The notes: generated by a model from the sequence alone, not told the origin. Positions 53,881 through 63,070 are shown, numbered from the stretch's first letter. The stretch is DNA of 64,000 nt from Polaribacter pectinis (GCF_014352875.1 NZ_CP060695.1:775501-839500), one strand, 5' to 3'. A program made the numbers and translations.

Positions 53881-54618
53881 TTAAAATATTTTCTTCTTTT
53901 TCAATTCAAAATCTTTACCTAAATACACTTTACGTACCATTTCATCTGCAGCTAAATCTTCTGGAGTTCCTTCTTTTAAAATTCCTCCATTGTACATTAA
54001 ATAAGTTTTATCTGTAATTGCTAAAGTAGCTTGTACATCATGATCTGTAATTAAAATACCAATATTTTTATTCTTTAATTGCGCTACAATACTCTGTATA
54101 TCTTCCACAGCAATTGGGTCTACACCTGCAAAAGGTTCATCTAATAAAATAAAATTTGGGTCAGAGGCTAAACAACGAGCAATTTCTGTTCTACGTCTTT
54201 CTCCACCAGACAATAAATCTCCTCTGTTTTTACGAACGTGACCAATGTTAAATTCTTCAATTAAAGATTCTAACTTTATTTTCTGTTCCTTTTTAGACAA
54301 TCCTGTAAATTCTAAAACAGACATAATATTATCTTCTACAGATAATTTTCTAAAAACAGATGCTTCTTGTGCTAAATAACCAATTCCTTTTTGAGCACGT
54401 TTGTACATGGCATCTTCAGTAATTTCTTCGTCATTTAAGAAAATTTTACCAGAATTAGGTTTAACCATTCCAACAATCATATAGAAAGAAGTTGTTTTTC
54501 CTGCACCATTTGGCCCTAAAAGCCCAATGATTTCTCCTTGCTGTACTTCTAAAGAAATTCCTTTTACAACTTTTCTACTTCCGTAAATTTTTTGAATATT
54601 TTCTGCTCTTAAAATCAT
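53881..54618 (-). CDS. lptB: LPS export ABC transporter ATP-binding protein LptB
   Basis: A 245-residue ATPase that with LptF/LptG extracts LPS from the inner membrane toward the LptA/C bridge. Walker A is GPNGAGKTT; the signature is LLSGGERRRTEIARCLA; Walker B is FILLDEPFAGVDPIAVEDIQ; the H-loop is ILITDHDV. The N-terminus LRAENIQKIYGSRKVVKGIS matches LptB across Bacteroidota. It is downstream of no other gene of its strand within 50 bases and has its own promoter-like box next to the ATG. Confidence 0.95.
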   Translation of the reverse strand: MILRAENIQKIYGSRKVVKGISLEVQQGEIIGLLGPNGAGKTTSFYMIVGMVKPNSGKIFLNDEEITEDAMYKRAQKGIGYLAQEASVFRKLSVEDNIMSVLEFTGLSKKEQKIKLESLIEEFNIGHVRKNRGDLLSGGERRRTEIARCLASDPNFILLDEPFAGVDPIAVEDIQSIVAQLKNKNIGILITDHDVQATLAITDKTYLMYNGGILKEGTPEDLAADEMVRKVYLGKDFELKKKKIF

Positions 54619-54622
54619 ATTT

Positions 54623-54630
54623 CAAAGATA
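54623..54630 (-). promoter_or_regulatory. Putative -7 box immediately before lptB
   Basis: The minus strand reads TATCTTTG, a perfect TAnnTTTG box, with only 4 bases between it and the lptB ATG (54618). If used, transcription would start at or next to the ATG, giving a leaderless mRNA. Confidence 0.4.
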
Positions 54631-54672
54631 GTAAAACTGTTAAAGTTAACTCTTAAAGTAATTATAATTTAT

Positions 54673-55509
54673 CTATTTCTGCTTAACTTTCGTGTTTTTT
54701 CTAGCTTCTTTGGCTTGTTTTTTCAATACCATTTTAGAAACTCTAATACTTACTTCATATAAAATAAGAATAGGAATTGCCACAATAATCTGACTCGCAA
54801 TATCTGGAGGCGTAATAATAGCAGCTAAAATTAGCACAACAACCAAGGCATGTTTTCTATACTTCTTTAAAAATTCTGGAGTTATCAAACCTATTTTTGT
54901 TAAAAAGTAGACTAAAACAGGTAATTCAAAAAGAATTGAAACACCTAATAACATATTGGTAACTAGACCAATATGAGAATCCATTGTAAAGTTATTCTGA
55001 ATTAAATCTGTTATCTGGTAATTGTATAAGAAGTGAATTGAAATTGGAGCAATCACATAAAAACTGAATGCAATTCCGCAGAAAAACAAAAAGGAAGCTA
55101 CAAAAATAAAACCTCTGGATTTATTAACTTCATTCTTTGTTAATCCTGGAGCTATAAACCTCCATATTTCCCATAAAAGATAAGGAAAAGCTAGAATTAT
55201 ACCTAATATTAATGAAGACCAGATTGAGTTCATTAATTGTTGTGTAGGTTTTAAACTTATTAAATTGTCTTTAAAAACTACGTTACAAAAACTACTATCT
55301 AAACCAAAGAACGAAAAGAAATCACAGAATAATCTGTACGTTATAAAGTCTGGGTTTCTATGTGCTAATAAGAAATTCTCATAGACTTCTTTCTGAAAGA
55401 CAAATAAGATAATTCCTATAATAAATATTGCTGATGCACCTCTTACTAAATGCCATCTTAATTCTTCTAGGTGACCTAGAAAAGACATTTCTTTTTGTTT
55501 TTCTGCCAT
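54673..55509 (-). CDS. tatC: Sec-independent protein translocase TatC
   Basis: A 278-residue inner-membrane protein that recognises twin-arginine signal peptides. The N-terminus EMSFLGHLEELRWHLVRGA is the family signature; six membrane helices follow, with IWRFIAPGLTKNE and the conserved Pro-rich loops. It is slightly longer than E. coli TatC (258) owing to a loop around residues 45-90 with extra residues (FFGLDSSFCNVVFKDN), as in other Bacteroidota. It directly follows kpsF on the minus strand with abutting stop and start. Confidence 0.95.
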   Translation of the reverse strand: MAEKQKEMSFLGHLEELRWHLVRGASAIFIIGIILFVFQKEVYENFLLAHRNPDFITYRLFCDFFSFFGLDSSFCNVVFKDNLISLKPTQQLMNSIWSSLILGIILAFPYLLWEIWRFIAPGLTKNEVNKSRGFIFVASFLFFCGIAFSFYVIAPISIHFLYNYQITDLIQNNFTMDSHIGLVTNMLLGVSILFELPVLVYFLTKIGLITPEFLKKYRKHALVVVLILAAIITPPDIASQIIVAIPILILYEVSIRVSKMVLKKQAKEARKNTKVKQK

Positions 55510-56477
55510 TAGAAAATTCCTTCTTTAATTAAATCGTGTAAATGCACAACACCAACATATTCGTTGGTGTCATTCACCACTAAAATTTGAGTAATACTAG
55601 CATTTTCTAAAGCATCTAAAGCTTCTATTGCCATTGCATTTTCGTGAATTGTTTTTGGGCTTTTACCCATAATATCTTTTGCTGTAAAATGATTGATATC
55701 AGTAGTTTTACTTAACATTCTTCTAATATCACCATCTGTAATAATTCCAACAATTTTGTTGTTATTTAAAACAGCAGTAACACCTAATCTTTTTTCTGAA
55801 ATTTCTACAATTACTTTTGCAATCGCATCATTTTCTTCAACTTTAGGTAGTTGATTATTTTTTATTAAATCTGAAACTCTTAAGTATAAACGTTTTCCTA
55901 ATGCGCCTCCAGGATGGTATTTTGCAAAATCTTTGCTGCTAAAATTATTCAATTCTAATAAACAAACAGCTAAAGCATCTCCCATAACTAATTGCGCAGT
56001 TGTACTTGTTGTTGGTGCTAAATTATTAGGACAAGCTTCTTTTTCTACAAAAGTATTTAAAGGGAAATCTGCATTTTTTCCAAGAAAAGAATCAATATTT
56101 CCTGTAATTGCTATAATTTTATTTCCGTAATTTTTAATTAACGGAACTAATACTTTTATTTCAGGCGTATTTCCACTTTTAGAAATACAAATAACAACAT
56201 CATCTTTTTGCACATTCCCTAAATCTCCATGAATAGCATCTGCTGCATGCATAAAAATAGCAGGAGTTCCTGTAGAATTAAAAGTGGCTACCATTTTAGT
56301 TGCAATATTCGCACTTTTTCCAATTCCGGTAACAATAACGCGTCCTTTAGAATTTAATATGAATTTAACGGCTTTTTCGAAATTTTCATCAATTAAATTT
56401 GCTAAATTAGCAATAGCATTACTTTCTGTTAAAATAGTTTTTTTTGCAGTAATTAAAATGTTGTCTAAATTTTTCAA
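55509..56477 (-). CDS. kdsD: Arabinose-5-phosphate isomerase, KpsF/GutQ family
   Basis: A 322-residue enzyme that converts ribulose 5-phosphate to arabinose 5-phosphate for Kdo synthesis in the LPS inner core. The SIS sugar isomerase domain (about 20-180) has VIVTGIGKSANIATKMVATF, HGDLG and CISKSGNTPEI. Two CBS domains follow (about 210-322): VGIITDGDIRRML and VVHLHDLI. It shares the end base of its stop with the tatC start, so the two are probably translated together. Confidence 0.95.
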   Translation of the reverse strand: MKNLDNILITAKKTILTESNAIANLANLIDENFEKAVKFILNSKGRVIVTGIGKSANIATKMVATFNSTGTPAIFMHAADAIHGDLGNVQKDDVVICISKSGNTPEIKVLVPLIKNYGNKIIAITGNIDSFLGKNADFPLNTFVEKEACPNNLAPTTSTTAQLVMGDALAVCLLELNNFSSKDFAKYHPGGALGKRLYLRVSDLIKNNQLPKVEENDAIAKVIVEISEKRLGVTAVLNNNKIVGIITDGDIRRMLSKTTDINHFTAKDIMGKSPKTIHENAMAIEALDALENASITQILVVNDTNEYVGVVHLHDLIKEGIF

Positions 56478-56618
56478 GCTTTAAGTATATTTTATCAGAA
56501 TAAAAAAAAGTTATATCTTTAGATAAGAAAACAGGACAAATTTACTACAAAAAATAGTTACAACAAACTATAATAGGTTGGTAATTTGTTTTTTAATATT
56601 AAACGAATATTTATATAA

Positions 56619-58802
56619 ATGGATTTACATAGTCCTCTCAAAAAATTCTTTGGATTCAACAAATTTAAAGGATTACAAGAACAGGTAATTAAGAGTATTG
56701 TTAACAATGAAAATACTTTTGTAATAATGCCTACAGGAGGAGGAAAGTCTCTTTGTTATCAACTACCAGCTTTAATGAAAGAAGGAACAGCAATTGTTGT
56801 TTCTCCTTTAATTGCATTAATGAAAAACCAAGTAGATGCCATAAGAGGAATTTCTGAACACAATGGAGTTGCACACGTTTTAAACTCTTCATTAAATAAA
56901 ACGGAAGTTGCACAAGTAAAAGAAGATATTTCTAACGGAATTACTAAACTTTTATATGTTGCACCAGAATCTTTAATAAAAGAAGAATATGTAACTTTTT
57001 TAAGAACGCAAACTATTTCTTTTGTTGCAATTGATGAAGCACACTGTATTTCTGAATGGGGACATGACTTTAGACCAGAATATAGAAATTTAAAACACAT
57101 TATAAAGGCCATAGATAATGTTCCTGTTATTTGTTTAACAGCTACAGCAACTGAAAAAGTTCAAGAAGACATCTTAAAAACTTTAGGAATTACAGATGCT
57201 AACAGATTTAAAGCTTCTTTTAATAGAGCTAATTTATTTTATGAAGTTAGACCAAAAACTGCAGATGTTCAAAAAGATATTATTCGTTTTGTAAAACAGC
57301 GGGAAGGAAAATCTGGAATTATTTATTGTTTAAGCCGTAAAAAAGTTGAAGAAATAGCCCAGATTTTACAGGTAAATGGTATTAAAGCAGTTCCATATCA
57401 TGCAGGTTTAGATGCTAAAACTAGGGTTAAACATCAAGATATGTTTTTGATGGAAGATTGTGATGTGGTTGTTGCAACAATTGCATTTGGAATGGGAATT
57501 GACAAACCAGATGTACGTTTTGTAATTCATCATGATATTCCTAAAAGTTTAGAAAGTTATTATCAAGAAACTGGTAGAGCAGGAAGAGATGATGGTGAAG
57601 GATATTGTTTGGCTTTTTACGCTTATAAAGATATAGAAAAACTAGAGAAATTTATGTCTAGTAAACCAGTTGCAGAACAGGAAATTGGTCATGCATTGTT
57701 ACAAGAAGTTGTTGGTTATGCAGAAACTTCTATGAACAGAAGAAAATATTTGTTGCATTATTTTGGTGAAGAATTTGATGAGAAAAATGGTGATGGAGCA
57801 GATATGGATGACAATTCTAGAAATCCGAAGAAAAAACATGAGGCAAAAGGAGATGTTGTTAAATTACTTTCTGTTGTAAAAGACACATTACAGCAATATA
57901 AATCTAAAGAAGTTGTAAATACAATTATTGGTAAAGAAAATGCACTTTTAACATCACATAAAACACATTTACAACCACATTTTGGTATAGGCAAAGATAA
58001 GACTGCTTCTTATTGGATGGCACTAATTCGTCAGGTTTTAGTGGTAAACTATATTAGAAAAGAAATTGAACAATATGGTGTTGTTAAGTTAACAGAAGAA
58101 GGAGAAAAGTTTATGAAAAACCCTACTTCTTTTATGATGACAGAAGACCATTCTTATTCAGAAGAAAATGATAATAACATAATTACAAATGCAAAATCTT
58201 CTGGAGGAGCTGCTGATGAAAAGTTAGTAAAACTATTAAAAGATTTACGTAAAAGAGTTGCTACTAAACAAGGAGTGCCACCTTTTGCAGTTTTTCAAGA
58301 TCCGTCTTTAGACGATATGGCTTTAAAATATCCTATCAATTTAGAAGAAATGTCTAAAGTACATGGAGTAGGAGAAGGGAAAGCTAGAAAATTTGGTAAA
58401 GACTTTGTAAAATTAATTGCAGATTATGTTGATGAAAATGACATTTTAAGACCAGATGATTTAATAGTAAAAAGTACAGGGGTTAATTCTGGCTTAAAAC
58501 TATATATTATTCAAAATACTGATAGAAAATTGCCTTTAGAAGATATTGCAAAATCTAAAGGAAAAGAAATGAATGATTTAATTAAGGAAATGGAGGCAAT
58601 TATCTATTCTGGAACTAAATTAAATATAGATTATGCTATAGATGATTTGTTAGATGAAGATCAGCAAGAAGAGATTCATGAGTATTTTATGGAAGCAGAA
58701 TCTGACAGTATACAAGAAGCTTTAGATGAATTTGATGGCGATTATGATGAAGATGAACTGCGTTTAATGCGAATTAAATTCATTAACGAAGTAGGAAATT
58801 AG
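56619..58802 (+). CDS. recQ: ATP-dependent DNA helicase RecQ
   Basis: This 727-residue helicase unwinds recombination and replication intermediates. The SF2 motor has Walker A MPTGGGKSLCYQLPA, DEAH box IDEAHCISEWGHDF, motif III CLTATAT and motif VI YYQETGRAGRD. The zinc/RQC part follows (RRKYLLHYFGE, though the usual cysteine set is reduced), and an HRDC domain lies at about 530-610 (LLKDLRKRVATKQGVPPFAVF). The acidic C-terminal tail (about 650-727) is longer than in E. coli RecQ (609). It is divergent from kpsF and followed by a strong terminator. Confidence 0.95.
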   Translation: MDLHSPLKKFFGFNKFKGLQEQVIKSIVNNENTFVIMPTGGGKSLCYQLPALMKEGTAIVVSPLIALMKNQVDAIRGISEHNGVAHVLNSSLNKTEVAQVKEDISNGITKLLYVAPESLIKEEYVTFLRTQTISFVAIDEAHCISEWGHDFRPEYRNLKHIIKAIDNVPVICLTATATEKVQEDILKTLGITDANRFKASFNRANLFYEVRPKTADVQKDIIRFVKQREGKSGIIYCLSRKKVEEIAQILQVNGIKAVPYHAGLDAKTRVKHQDMFLMEDCDVVVATIAFGMGIDKPDVRFVIHHDIPKSLESYYQETGRAGRDDGEGYCLAFYAYKDIEKLEKFMSSKPVAEQEIGHALLQEVVGYAETSMNRRKYLLHYFGEEFDEKNGDGADMDDNSRNPKKKHEAKGDVVKLLSVVKDTLQQYKSKEVVNTIIGKENALLTSHKTHLQPHFGIGKDKTASYWMALIRQVLVVNYIRKEIEQYGVVKLTEEGEKFMKNPTSFMMTEDHSYSEENDNNIITNAKSSGGAADEKLVKLLKDLRKRVATKQGVPPFAVFQDPSLDDMALKYPINLEEMSKVHGVGEGKARKFGKDFVKLIADYVDENDILRPDDLIVKSTGVNSGLKLYIIQNTDRKLPLEDIAKSKGKEMNDLIKEMEAIIYSGTKLNIDYAIDDLLDEDQQEEIHEYFMEAESDSIQEALDEFDGDYDEDELRLMRIKFINEVGN

Positions 58803-58812
58803 ATTTAAATAT

Positions 58813-58845
58813 AAAAAAAGCTCTTTTATTTAAAAGAGCTTTTTA
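58813..58845. terminator. Bidirectional terminator after recQ
   Basis: AAAAAAAGCTCTTTTA/TAAAAGAGCTTTTT, a long AT-rich stem with the GCTC/GAGC base. It lies between recQ and the convergent five-gene operon and can serve both. Confidence 0.85.
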
Positions 58846-58877
58846 GATAATAAAACTGGGGAAATATAAAAGTTACT

Positions 58878-59825
58878 TTATCTAATTACATGAATATTAG
58901 TATCAGGTTGGTTTTTATAGTAAGCCAAAGTAATCTCTTTAATAGATGCTATTCTCGCTTTTTCCATAGAAACTTTATCATTATAAATTTTCATAGTTAT
59001 ATCTAGTGCTTGTTTGTCTTCTTTATCTATTTTAGACTCAATTTTTTTCATTAAACTTAATGCAGCACTTTTACATTTAGACTCTGGGTCTATTGTTCTT
59101 AAAATATCTAGAGATTTAGAATAGTTTTTCTCGCTATAATAACCATTTGCAATAACTATTTTTTTATCACAAACACTGTTGGAATAATTTCTGTAATACT
59201 GAACTATTCTAGAATTAATTTTTGAATTGCAATTAGTAACTCCTGCAGGAATAGATAAAAGCTTTAAAAGTGCTTGTTCATATTGTTTACTAGCGTTTAA
59301 TTTATCTGCTTCAGAAACATATAAATTGCAATTTTTTTGATAATAATTAACAATTTTTGATTTTACATTTTTAAGAAATGTTTGAAAATCATTGTGATTA
59401 GAATTAATTTTTGAAACTCCGTTTTTTATGGCTTTAGATCTACTATTTCCAGAACCTTTAAACTTTACAGAAATACTACCAAATTGATTATTTGTTGAAG
59501 CCTGTTTTACAAATAAAGTGAAGTCTCCGCTAATAATAGTAATTGGCTGTAAACCAGCATCAATTGTTTCTTCGTCGTAAATTTCTATACTAGGATAAAT
59601 TAAAAAATCTGAATAATAATCTGTTGCAGCAACATCATTTTTAGAAATTATCTGTTTTATTTTAGATTTTATTTTAACAAAATTAGAAGTGGTAATTTTC
59701 TCTTCATTTTGTGGCATTACTATAGATAAAACAATTCTAGAATTTAGTAATTCTTGGTTTTCTTGAGAGTTTATATTGGAAATTGAGATACAATATAAAA
59801 CGATAATTAGTATTTTAATTTTCAT
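58878..59825 (-). CDS. Secreted protein with CsgG/FlgT-like N-terminus and TPR-like repeats, unknown function
   Basis: A 315-residue exported protein (signal peptide about 1-20, ending SNINSQ). Residues 30-130 look like the beta-rich half of CsgG/TolB-N-type domains (RIVLSIVMPQNEEKITTSN). Residues 170-270 hold two helical repeats with paired cysteines: LYVSEADKLNASKQYEQALLK and GYYSEKNYSKSLDILRTI. This suggests a protein-interaction platform in the periplasm. It is the last of the five-gene operon, 11 bases after the previous gene. No exact family is recognised. Confidence 0.78.
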   Translation of the reverse strand: MKIKILIIVLYCISISNINSQENQELLNSRIVLSIVMPQNEEKITTSNFVKIKSKIKQIISKNDVAATDYYSDFLIYPSIEIYDEETIDAGLQPITIISGDFTLFVKQASTNNQFGSISVKFKGSGNSRSKAIKNGVSKINSNHNDFQTFLKNVKSKIVNYYQKNCNLYVSEADKLNASKQYEQALLKLLSIPAGVTNCNSKINSRIVQYYRNYSNSVCDKKIVIANGYYSEKNYSKSLDILRTIDPESKCKSAALSLMKKIESKIDKEDKQALDITMKIYNDKVSMEKARIASIKEITLAYYKNQPDTNIHVIR

Positions 59826-59836
59826 GATACAATTTT

Positions 59837-60748
59837 TTAAGGTAAAATAATTCTTATAGTTCCTTCAGATACAGAAGGTTTGCTTCTTTTAGCTTTTACA
59901 CCATCTTTTCTGCAAATTTTTGCAATTGCTCTAGATATGCTTCTTGCAAAGTCATTTACAGAATAATTATTGCCACTTTCCGTTTTTAAAGGAATTCTTA
60001 CTTCATCAAAACTTAAAATGTTTTCTGAATCTTGCTTAATTCTATATTGATTTTTATTAGCGTTTTGTTTGACCCATTCTGTTATTAATTCAGACACAAA
60101 ATCTGCATTATCACCAATTTCATCATCTAATTTAAAAACACTGTCTTCTGTTACTAAAATTTCTATAGTAATGGCTTTTCCAAGAGATACAATTTGTCCG
60201 AAAGCTTCATTTAAACCATCCACAAATTTTTCTATTCTATTTTCTTCAGTTAAAACTCTGTCAACTAAATACCCATAATCTGTTGTTTTAAATGGAGGAG
60301 AAGAGGCTGTTGGCATATCGTATAAAGACATTCTAGAAGAAGCTTCTATGGCTTTAAGTGAAACTTGTACGCTATTGGTAGCTCCACCATCTTCTGAATG
60401 AATATTAATAAAAGCTTTAACAATAATATCTGTTCTTGCTTCCATATAAATTGCCTCTTCCACATTAAAATTGGCATTCTTTAAAGAACTTATAGCTTTT
60501 GTTCTTTTAACTTGATTTATAGTTTCTTGTAAATCTTTTGGTCTAAAACCTCTTTCTTGCAGAGAATTATTTACTCTTGCAATAATAGATTGCCATTTAA
60601 AATCATTTTCGAATAATTCTAATGCATTTTCACCAGATTTTGTAAAAGGCATAACCATAATTGTTGGTTGTACTTGCTCTACATTCTGACTATATGTTTT
60701 TGCTGATACAATTGCTATTAATGCAATTATTATAATTTTTAGTTTCAT
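59837..60748 (-). CDS. DUF6175-like secreted protein
   Basis: A 303-residue protein with a signal peptide (1-20, ending AKTYSQ). QPTIMVMPFTKSGENALELFEND resembles the start of the DUF6175 proteins of Bacteroidota; ARVNNSLQERGFRPKDLQE and a C-terminal EGTIRIILP follow. The overall pattern (TolB-N/CsgG-type alternating strands) suggests an outer-membrane-associated assembly factor. The name is from memory and the function is unknown. Fourth gene of the operon, 10 bases after the lipoprotein gene. Confidence 0.75.
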   Translation of the reverse strand: MKLKIIIIALIAIVSAKTYSQNVEQVQPTIMVMPFTKSGENALELFENDFKWQSIIARVNNSLQERGFRPKDLQETINQVKRTKAISSLKNANFNVEEAIYMEARTDIIVKAFINIHSEDGGATNSVQVSLKAIEASSRMSLYDMPTASSPPFKTTDYGYLVDRVLTEENRIEKFVDGLNEAFGQIVSLGKAITIEILVTEDSVFKLDDEIGDNADFVSELITEWVKQNANKNQYRIKQDSENILSFDEVRIPLKTESGNNYSVNDFARSISRAIAKICRKDGVKAKRSKPSVSEGTIRIILP

Positions 60749-60758
60749 GTTTTTAATT

Positions 60759-61280
60759 TTAAAATCCGAATTTTCTTATCACATTTTTCTGTTCTAAATC
60801 TTTACGTAATGGTTTTACATTAATTAGAACATCTACAGCAACAACAAGAGCATCTACCATATCTTCTCTTGCACCATTCTTTTTATCTATTTTGGTAGCA
60901 ATAACTTTTTGTTTATCTCCACCAATAAATGCGGTTTCAGATATAAATGTTAAAAATCTCTTGTATCCAAAAAAGTCTTTAAAGTACGAGCTGTGTCTTT
61001 GTTTTAGTTCATTCTCATTATACCCAACCAAAGGTTTAGATATACTAGAATTAGGAATCCCTCTAAAGAAAAGTGTTTCCATAGCTCTTCTTTGTGCATC
61101 TTCGATTGCAGCACTTTCATTACCACCATAACCAAGAACTCTTAATGTAAGAATGTCTCCAGTGTAATCTTGATAGGTAACTTCTGATGTTGGAAAAAAT
61201 GCTACTTGTTTTTTAGAACCACAACTTGTAATTAAAAGAATTGTAGTTGCAATTAGTATAAATTTTAGTTTATTAATCAT
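60759..61280 (-). CDS. Lipoprotein, LPP20-like
   Basis: A 173-residue lipoprotein. The signal peptide ends in the lipobox LITSC, making Cys20 the lipidated residue. The body has AIEDAQRRAMETLFFRGIP, reminiscent of the LPP20/FlgP family in which a conserved helix AxxxAxRxAxxxL follows the first strand. It probably sits on the outer membrane and faces the periplasm. It overlaps the CsgG-like gene by eight bases, which suggests a linked product. Specific function unknown. Confidence 0.78.
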   Translation of the reverse strand: MINKLKFILIATTILLITSCGSKKQVAFFPTSEVTYQDYTGDILTLRVLGYGGNESAAIEDAQRRAMETLFFRGIPNSSISKPLVGYNENELKQRHSSYFKDFFGYKRFLTFISETAFIGGDKQKVIATKIDKKNGAREDMVDALVVAVDVLINVKPLRKDLEQKNVIRKFGF

Positions 61281-62109
61281 TATTTAAGCTTTTACAAATT
61301 ATTTTTTTACCCTCATTTAAATATTTAAAAATCTCTTTTCCTCCATCTGTAACTTTTGCTTCGGAAAAATCTTCACTTAAAATTTTTGTTATTTTTATCT
61401 CTCCAATAAATTTTGGTAATGGTTTACCTAAAGAATTGTCTATAAAATAAGCTTCAAATTTTGTTCCTTCTACAACACCTATTTTAGAGCCACCATCTAA
61501 TAAAACAACCTGTGCTTTTTCTTTTTTCTCTTTTTCTATTCTAACAAGATTCAATTTTACAGGAAAACTTGTAGAAAAATAATTGCTTAAAGGAACTATT
61601 GTGGTTGTTAAAGCACTTTGTAAAGCACTTTCTGGAGTTAATTTTATTTCACTTTTAGTAGATGTAAAAGTAGAAGTACCATTCTGTATTATTTCTCCAC
61701 TTTCTGTATTAATAATTTTAATTGCATATGTTAAGGTAGCTTTATAGCCTTTACCTGCATTTAATCTTATGAATTTAATACTAGTTACAACTCCTGTAAG
61801 TGTATATTCTGCGCTAATAGATTTATTAGATTCAATCCAATTTTTGGACTTATAATTTTCTTGAGATTTAGAAATTGCTTGTTCTCTTGCAGTTCCATCT
61901 AAATCTATAACTTGAAATCTATTTTGTTGGTTTAAAACATCTAAAACTCTTTCTGAAACCATATTTGCAAAACGTTCTTGTTTAACATTTGTAGATGTAA
62001 ATTTTGCTACACCTACAATTAACCTATAATCTTCTCCTTGTTGAGAATTCGTTTTTGGAATTATAAATAATATTAGTAAAGTAAATAGATATATAGATTT
62101 AATTTTCAT
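61273..62109 (-). CDS. CsgG/HfaB-like exported protein
   Basis: A 278-residue exported protein (signal peptide about 1-22, ending KTNSQ). LIVGVAKFTSTNVKQERFANM, VLDVLNQQNRFQVIDL and ISAEYTLTGVVTSIKFI form the CsgG-like core, close to the curli secretion pore subunit and to LpoB/FlgT domains. It lacks a lipobox cysteine, unlike true CsgG, so a curli-type secretion pore is less likely than a periplasmic accessory role. The C-terminus (about 180-278) is an extra beta-rich domain with GSKIGVVEGTKFEAYF. Second gene of the operon. Confidence 0.8.
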   Translation of the reverse strand: MKIKSIYLFTLLILFIIPKTNSQQGEDYRLIVGVAKFTSTNVKQERFANMVSERVLDVLNQQNRFQVIDLDGTAREQAISKSQENYKSKNWIESNKSISAEYTLTGVVTSIKFIRLNAGKGYKATLTYAIKIINTESGEIIQNGTSTFTSTKSEIKLTPESALQSALTTTIVPLSNYFSTSFPVKLNLVRIEKEKKEKAQVVLLDGGSKIGVVEGTKFEAYFIDNSLGKPLPKFIGEIKITKILSEDFSEAKVTDGGKEIFKYLNEGKKIICKSLNND

Positions 62110-62128
62110 GATGTTTCTTATTTAAGAA

Positions 62129-62998
62129 TTATTCAGCTTTTAATTGATCTATATATTTTTTAGATTCTTTTAAATTGCTTACTATTTTTGGTAATTGAGC
62201 AATAATTGCTGCCTGAAAAACCCCAGCAGTAATAGCGTCTTTACCCATTGTAACTTTTTGGAACATGCTTGCTGTTGCAATTTCTTGCGTACTTAATGCT
62301 GCTAAACCTGTAAGTGCGGCTTGTTTTAGAAGTAATCCACCACCAATTTTTAATGAGTTATTTACACTATTTAATTCTTTATCGCTCATTTTTTTAATAT
62401 CATCTGGTGACATTTTATTACATTTAGAATCATAAAGCGTGTATTCTGTAATTTTCCCTAAAACAGGATCATCTACTTCTTCTATATCAACAGAAAATAA
62501 GTCGTAGTTTTCTCTTAATTCAATTGTTTTTTTATATAATTCTTGTGCAGCAGTTAGATATAGATAAGAACTACCACCAGACCAAGATTTTGCTTTTTTT
62601 AATGGTTTTGTTACTTTCTTAACAAAAATTACAGGAGAATTGGAAGATTTTACTCCTTTAATAAGAACATATTGCATTTCTTTATTAGGTTCTTTTTTTA
62701 CCTTTTTAATCCATTTTTTTGTTTTAAAGCTTTTACCAGAAATACTTTTTAATAGCATTCCAGATCCTTTTAATGTACAATCATCAGATTTAAACACAAG
62801 ATTACCATCTTGTATTATAAAACTACCAGAATAAGTTTCTATAGAATTATCATCTATGATTTCGTCATTAACATTTACGCTGTTTAAATCTACAGTACTT
62901 AAATCTACGGCACTTAAATTAGAAGTGAAGTTTTGGCCTACAATTGTTAAACAGCTAAACAACAGAATGCCAAGACAAATTTTTGTAATTTTTTTCAT
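62129..62998 (-). CDS. Secreted protein of unknown function, operon head
   Basis: A 289-residue exported protein (signal peptide 1-21, ending IVGQ). Residues 25-46 contain a short run of five-residue units (AVDLS, TVDLN, SVNVN), a pentapeptide-like repeat. A beta-rich part follows (SGSFIIQDGNLVFKSDD), then a helical C-terminus with a small-residue hydrophobic stretch GGGLLLKQAALTGLAALS that may contact a membrane. I recognise no family. It is the first gene of the five-gene unit, behind a -7 box and a 7-2-7 inverted repeat. Confidence 0.75.
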   Translation of the reverse strand: MKKITKICLGILLFSCLTIVGQNFTSNLSAVDLSTVDLNSVNVNDEIIDDNSIETYSGSFIIQDGNLVFKSDDCTLKGSGMLLKSISGKSFKTKKWIKKVKKEPNKEMQYVLIKGVKSSNSPVIFVKKVTKPLKKAKSWSGGSSYLYLTAAQELYKKTIELRENYDLFSVDIEEVDDPVLGKITEYTLYDSKCNKMSPDDIKKMSDKELNSVNNSLKIGGGLLLKQAALTGLAALSTQEIATASMFQKVTMGKDAITAGVFQAAIIAQLPKIVSNLKESKKYIDQLKAE

Positions 62999-63023
62999 AA
63001 TATATTTGTTTAAGTTATTGTTT

Positions 63024-63031
63024 CAAAAGTA
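63024..63031 (-). promoter_or_regulatory. Putative -7 box of the five-gene operon
   Basis: The minus strand reads TACTTTTG, a perfect TAnnTTTG box, 25 bases before the ATG at 62998. There is no -33 TTTG, as expected for an activator-dependent promoter. Confidence 0.5.
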
Positions 63032-63054
63032 AATGAAGCACTAACTGTAAAACA

Positions 63055-63070
63055 TACCTATAAGTAGGTA
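63055..63070 (-). promoter_or_regulatory. NarL-type 7-2-7 inverted repeat upstream of the operon
   Basis: The minus strand reads TACCTAC-TT-ATAGGTA: two heptamers of the TACYYMT type known for NarL/LuxR-class regulators, facing each other with a two-base gap. One half (TACCTAT on the other strand) is a full match to that heptamer. It ends 23 bases upstream of the -7 box. The related site at 63800-63815 has nearly the same spacing to its own promoter. Confidence 0.55.

Noticed and set aside
56759..57112. Minus-strand 117-codon frame inside recQ
   Set aside because: Antisense frame opposite the helicase motor motifs of recQ; no promoter or recognisable domain.
61273..62109. Curli secretion channel (true CsgG)
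   Set aside because: The protein has no lipobox cysteine after its signal peptide, and no CsgA/B/E/F-like genes are nearby, so only a CsgG-like domain call is justified.
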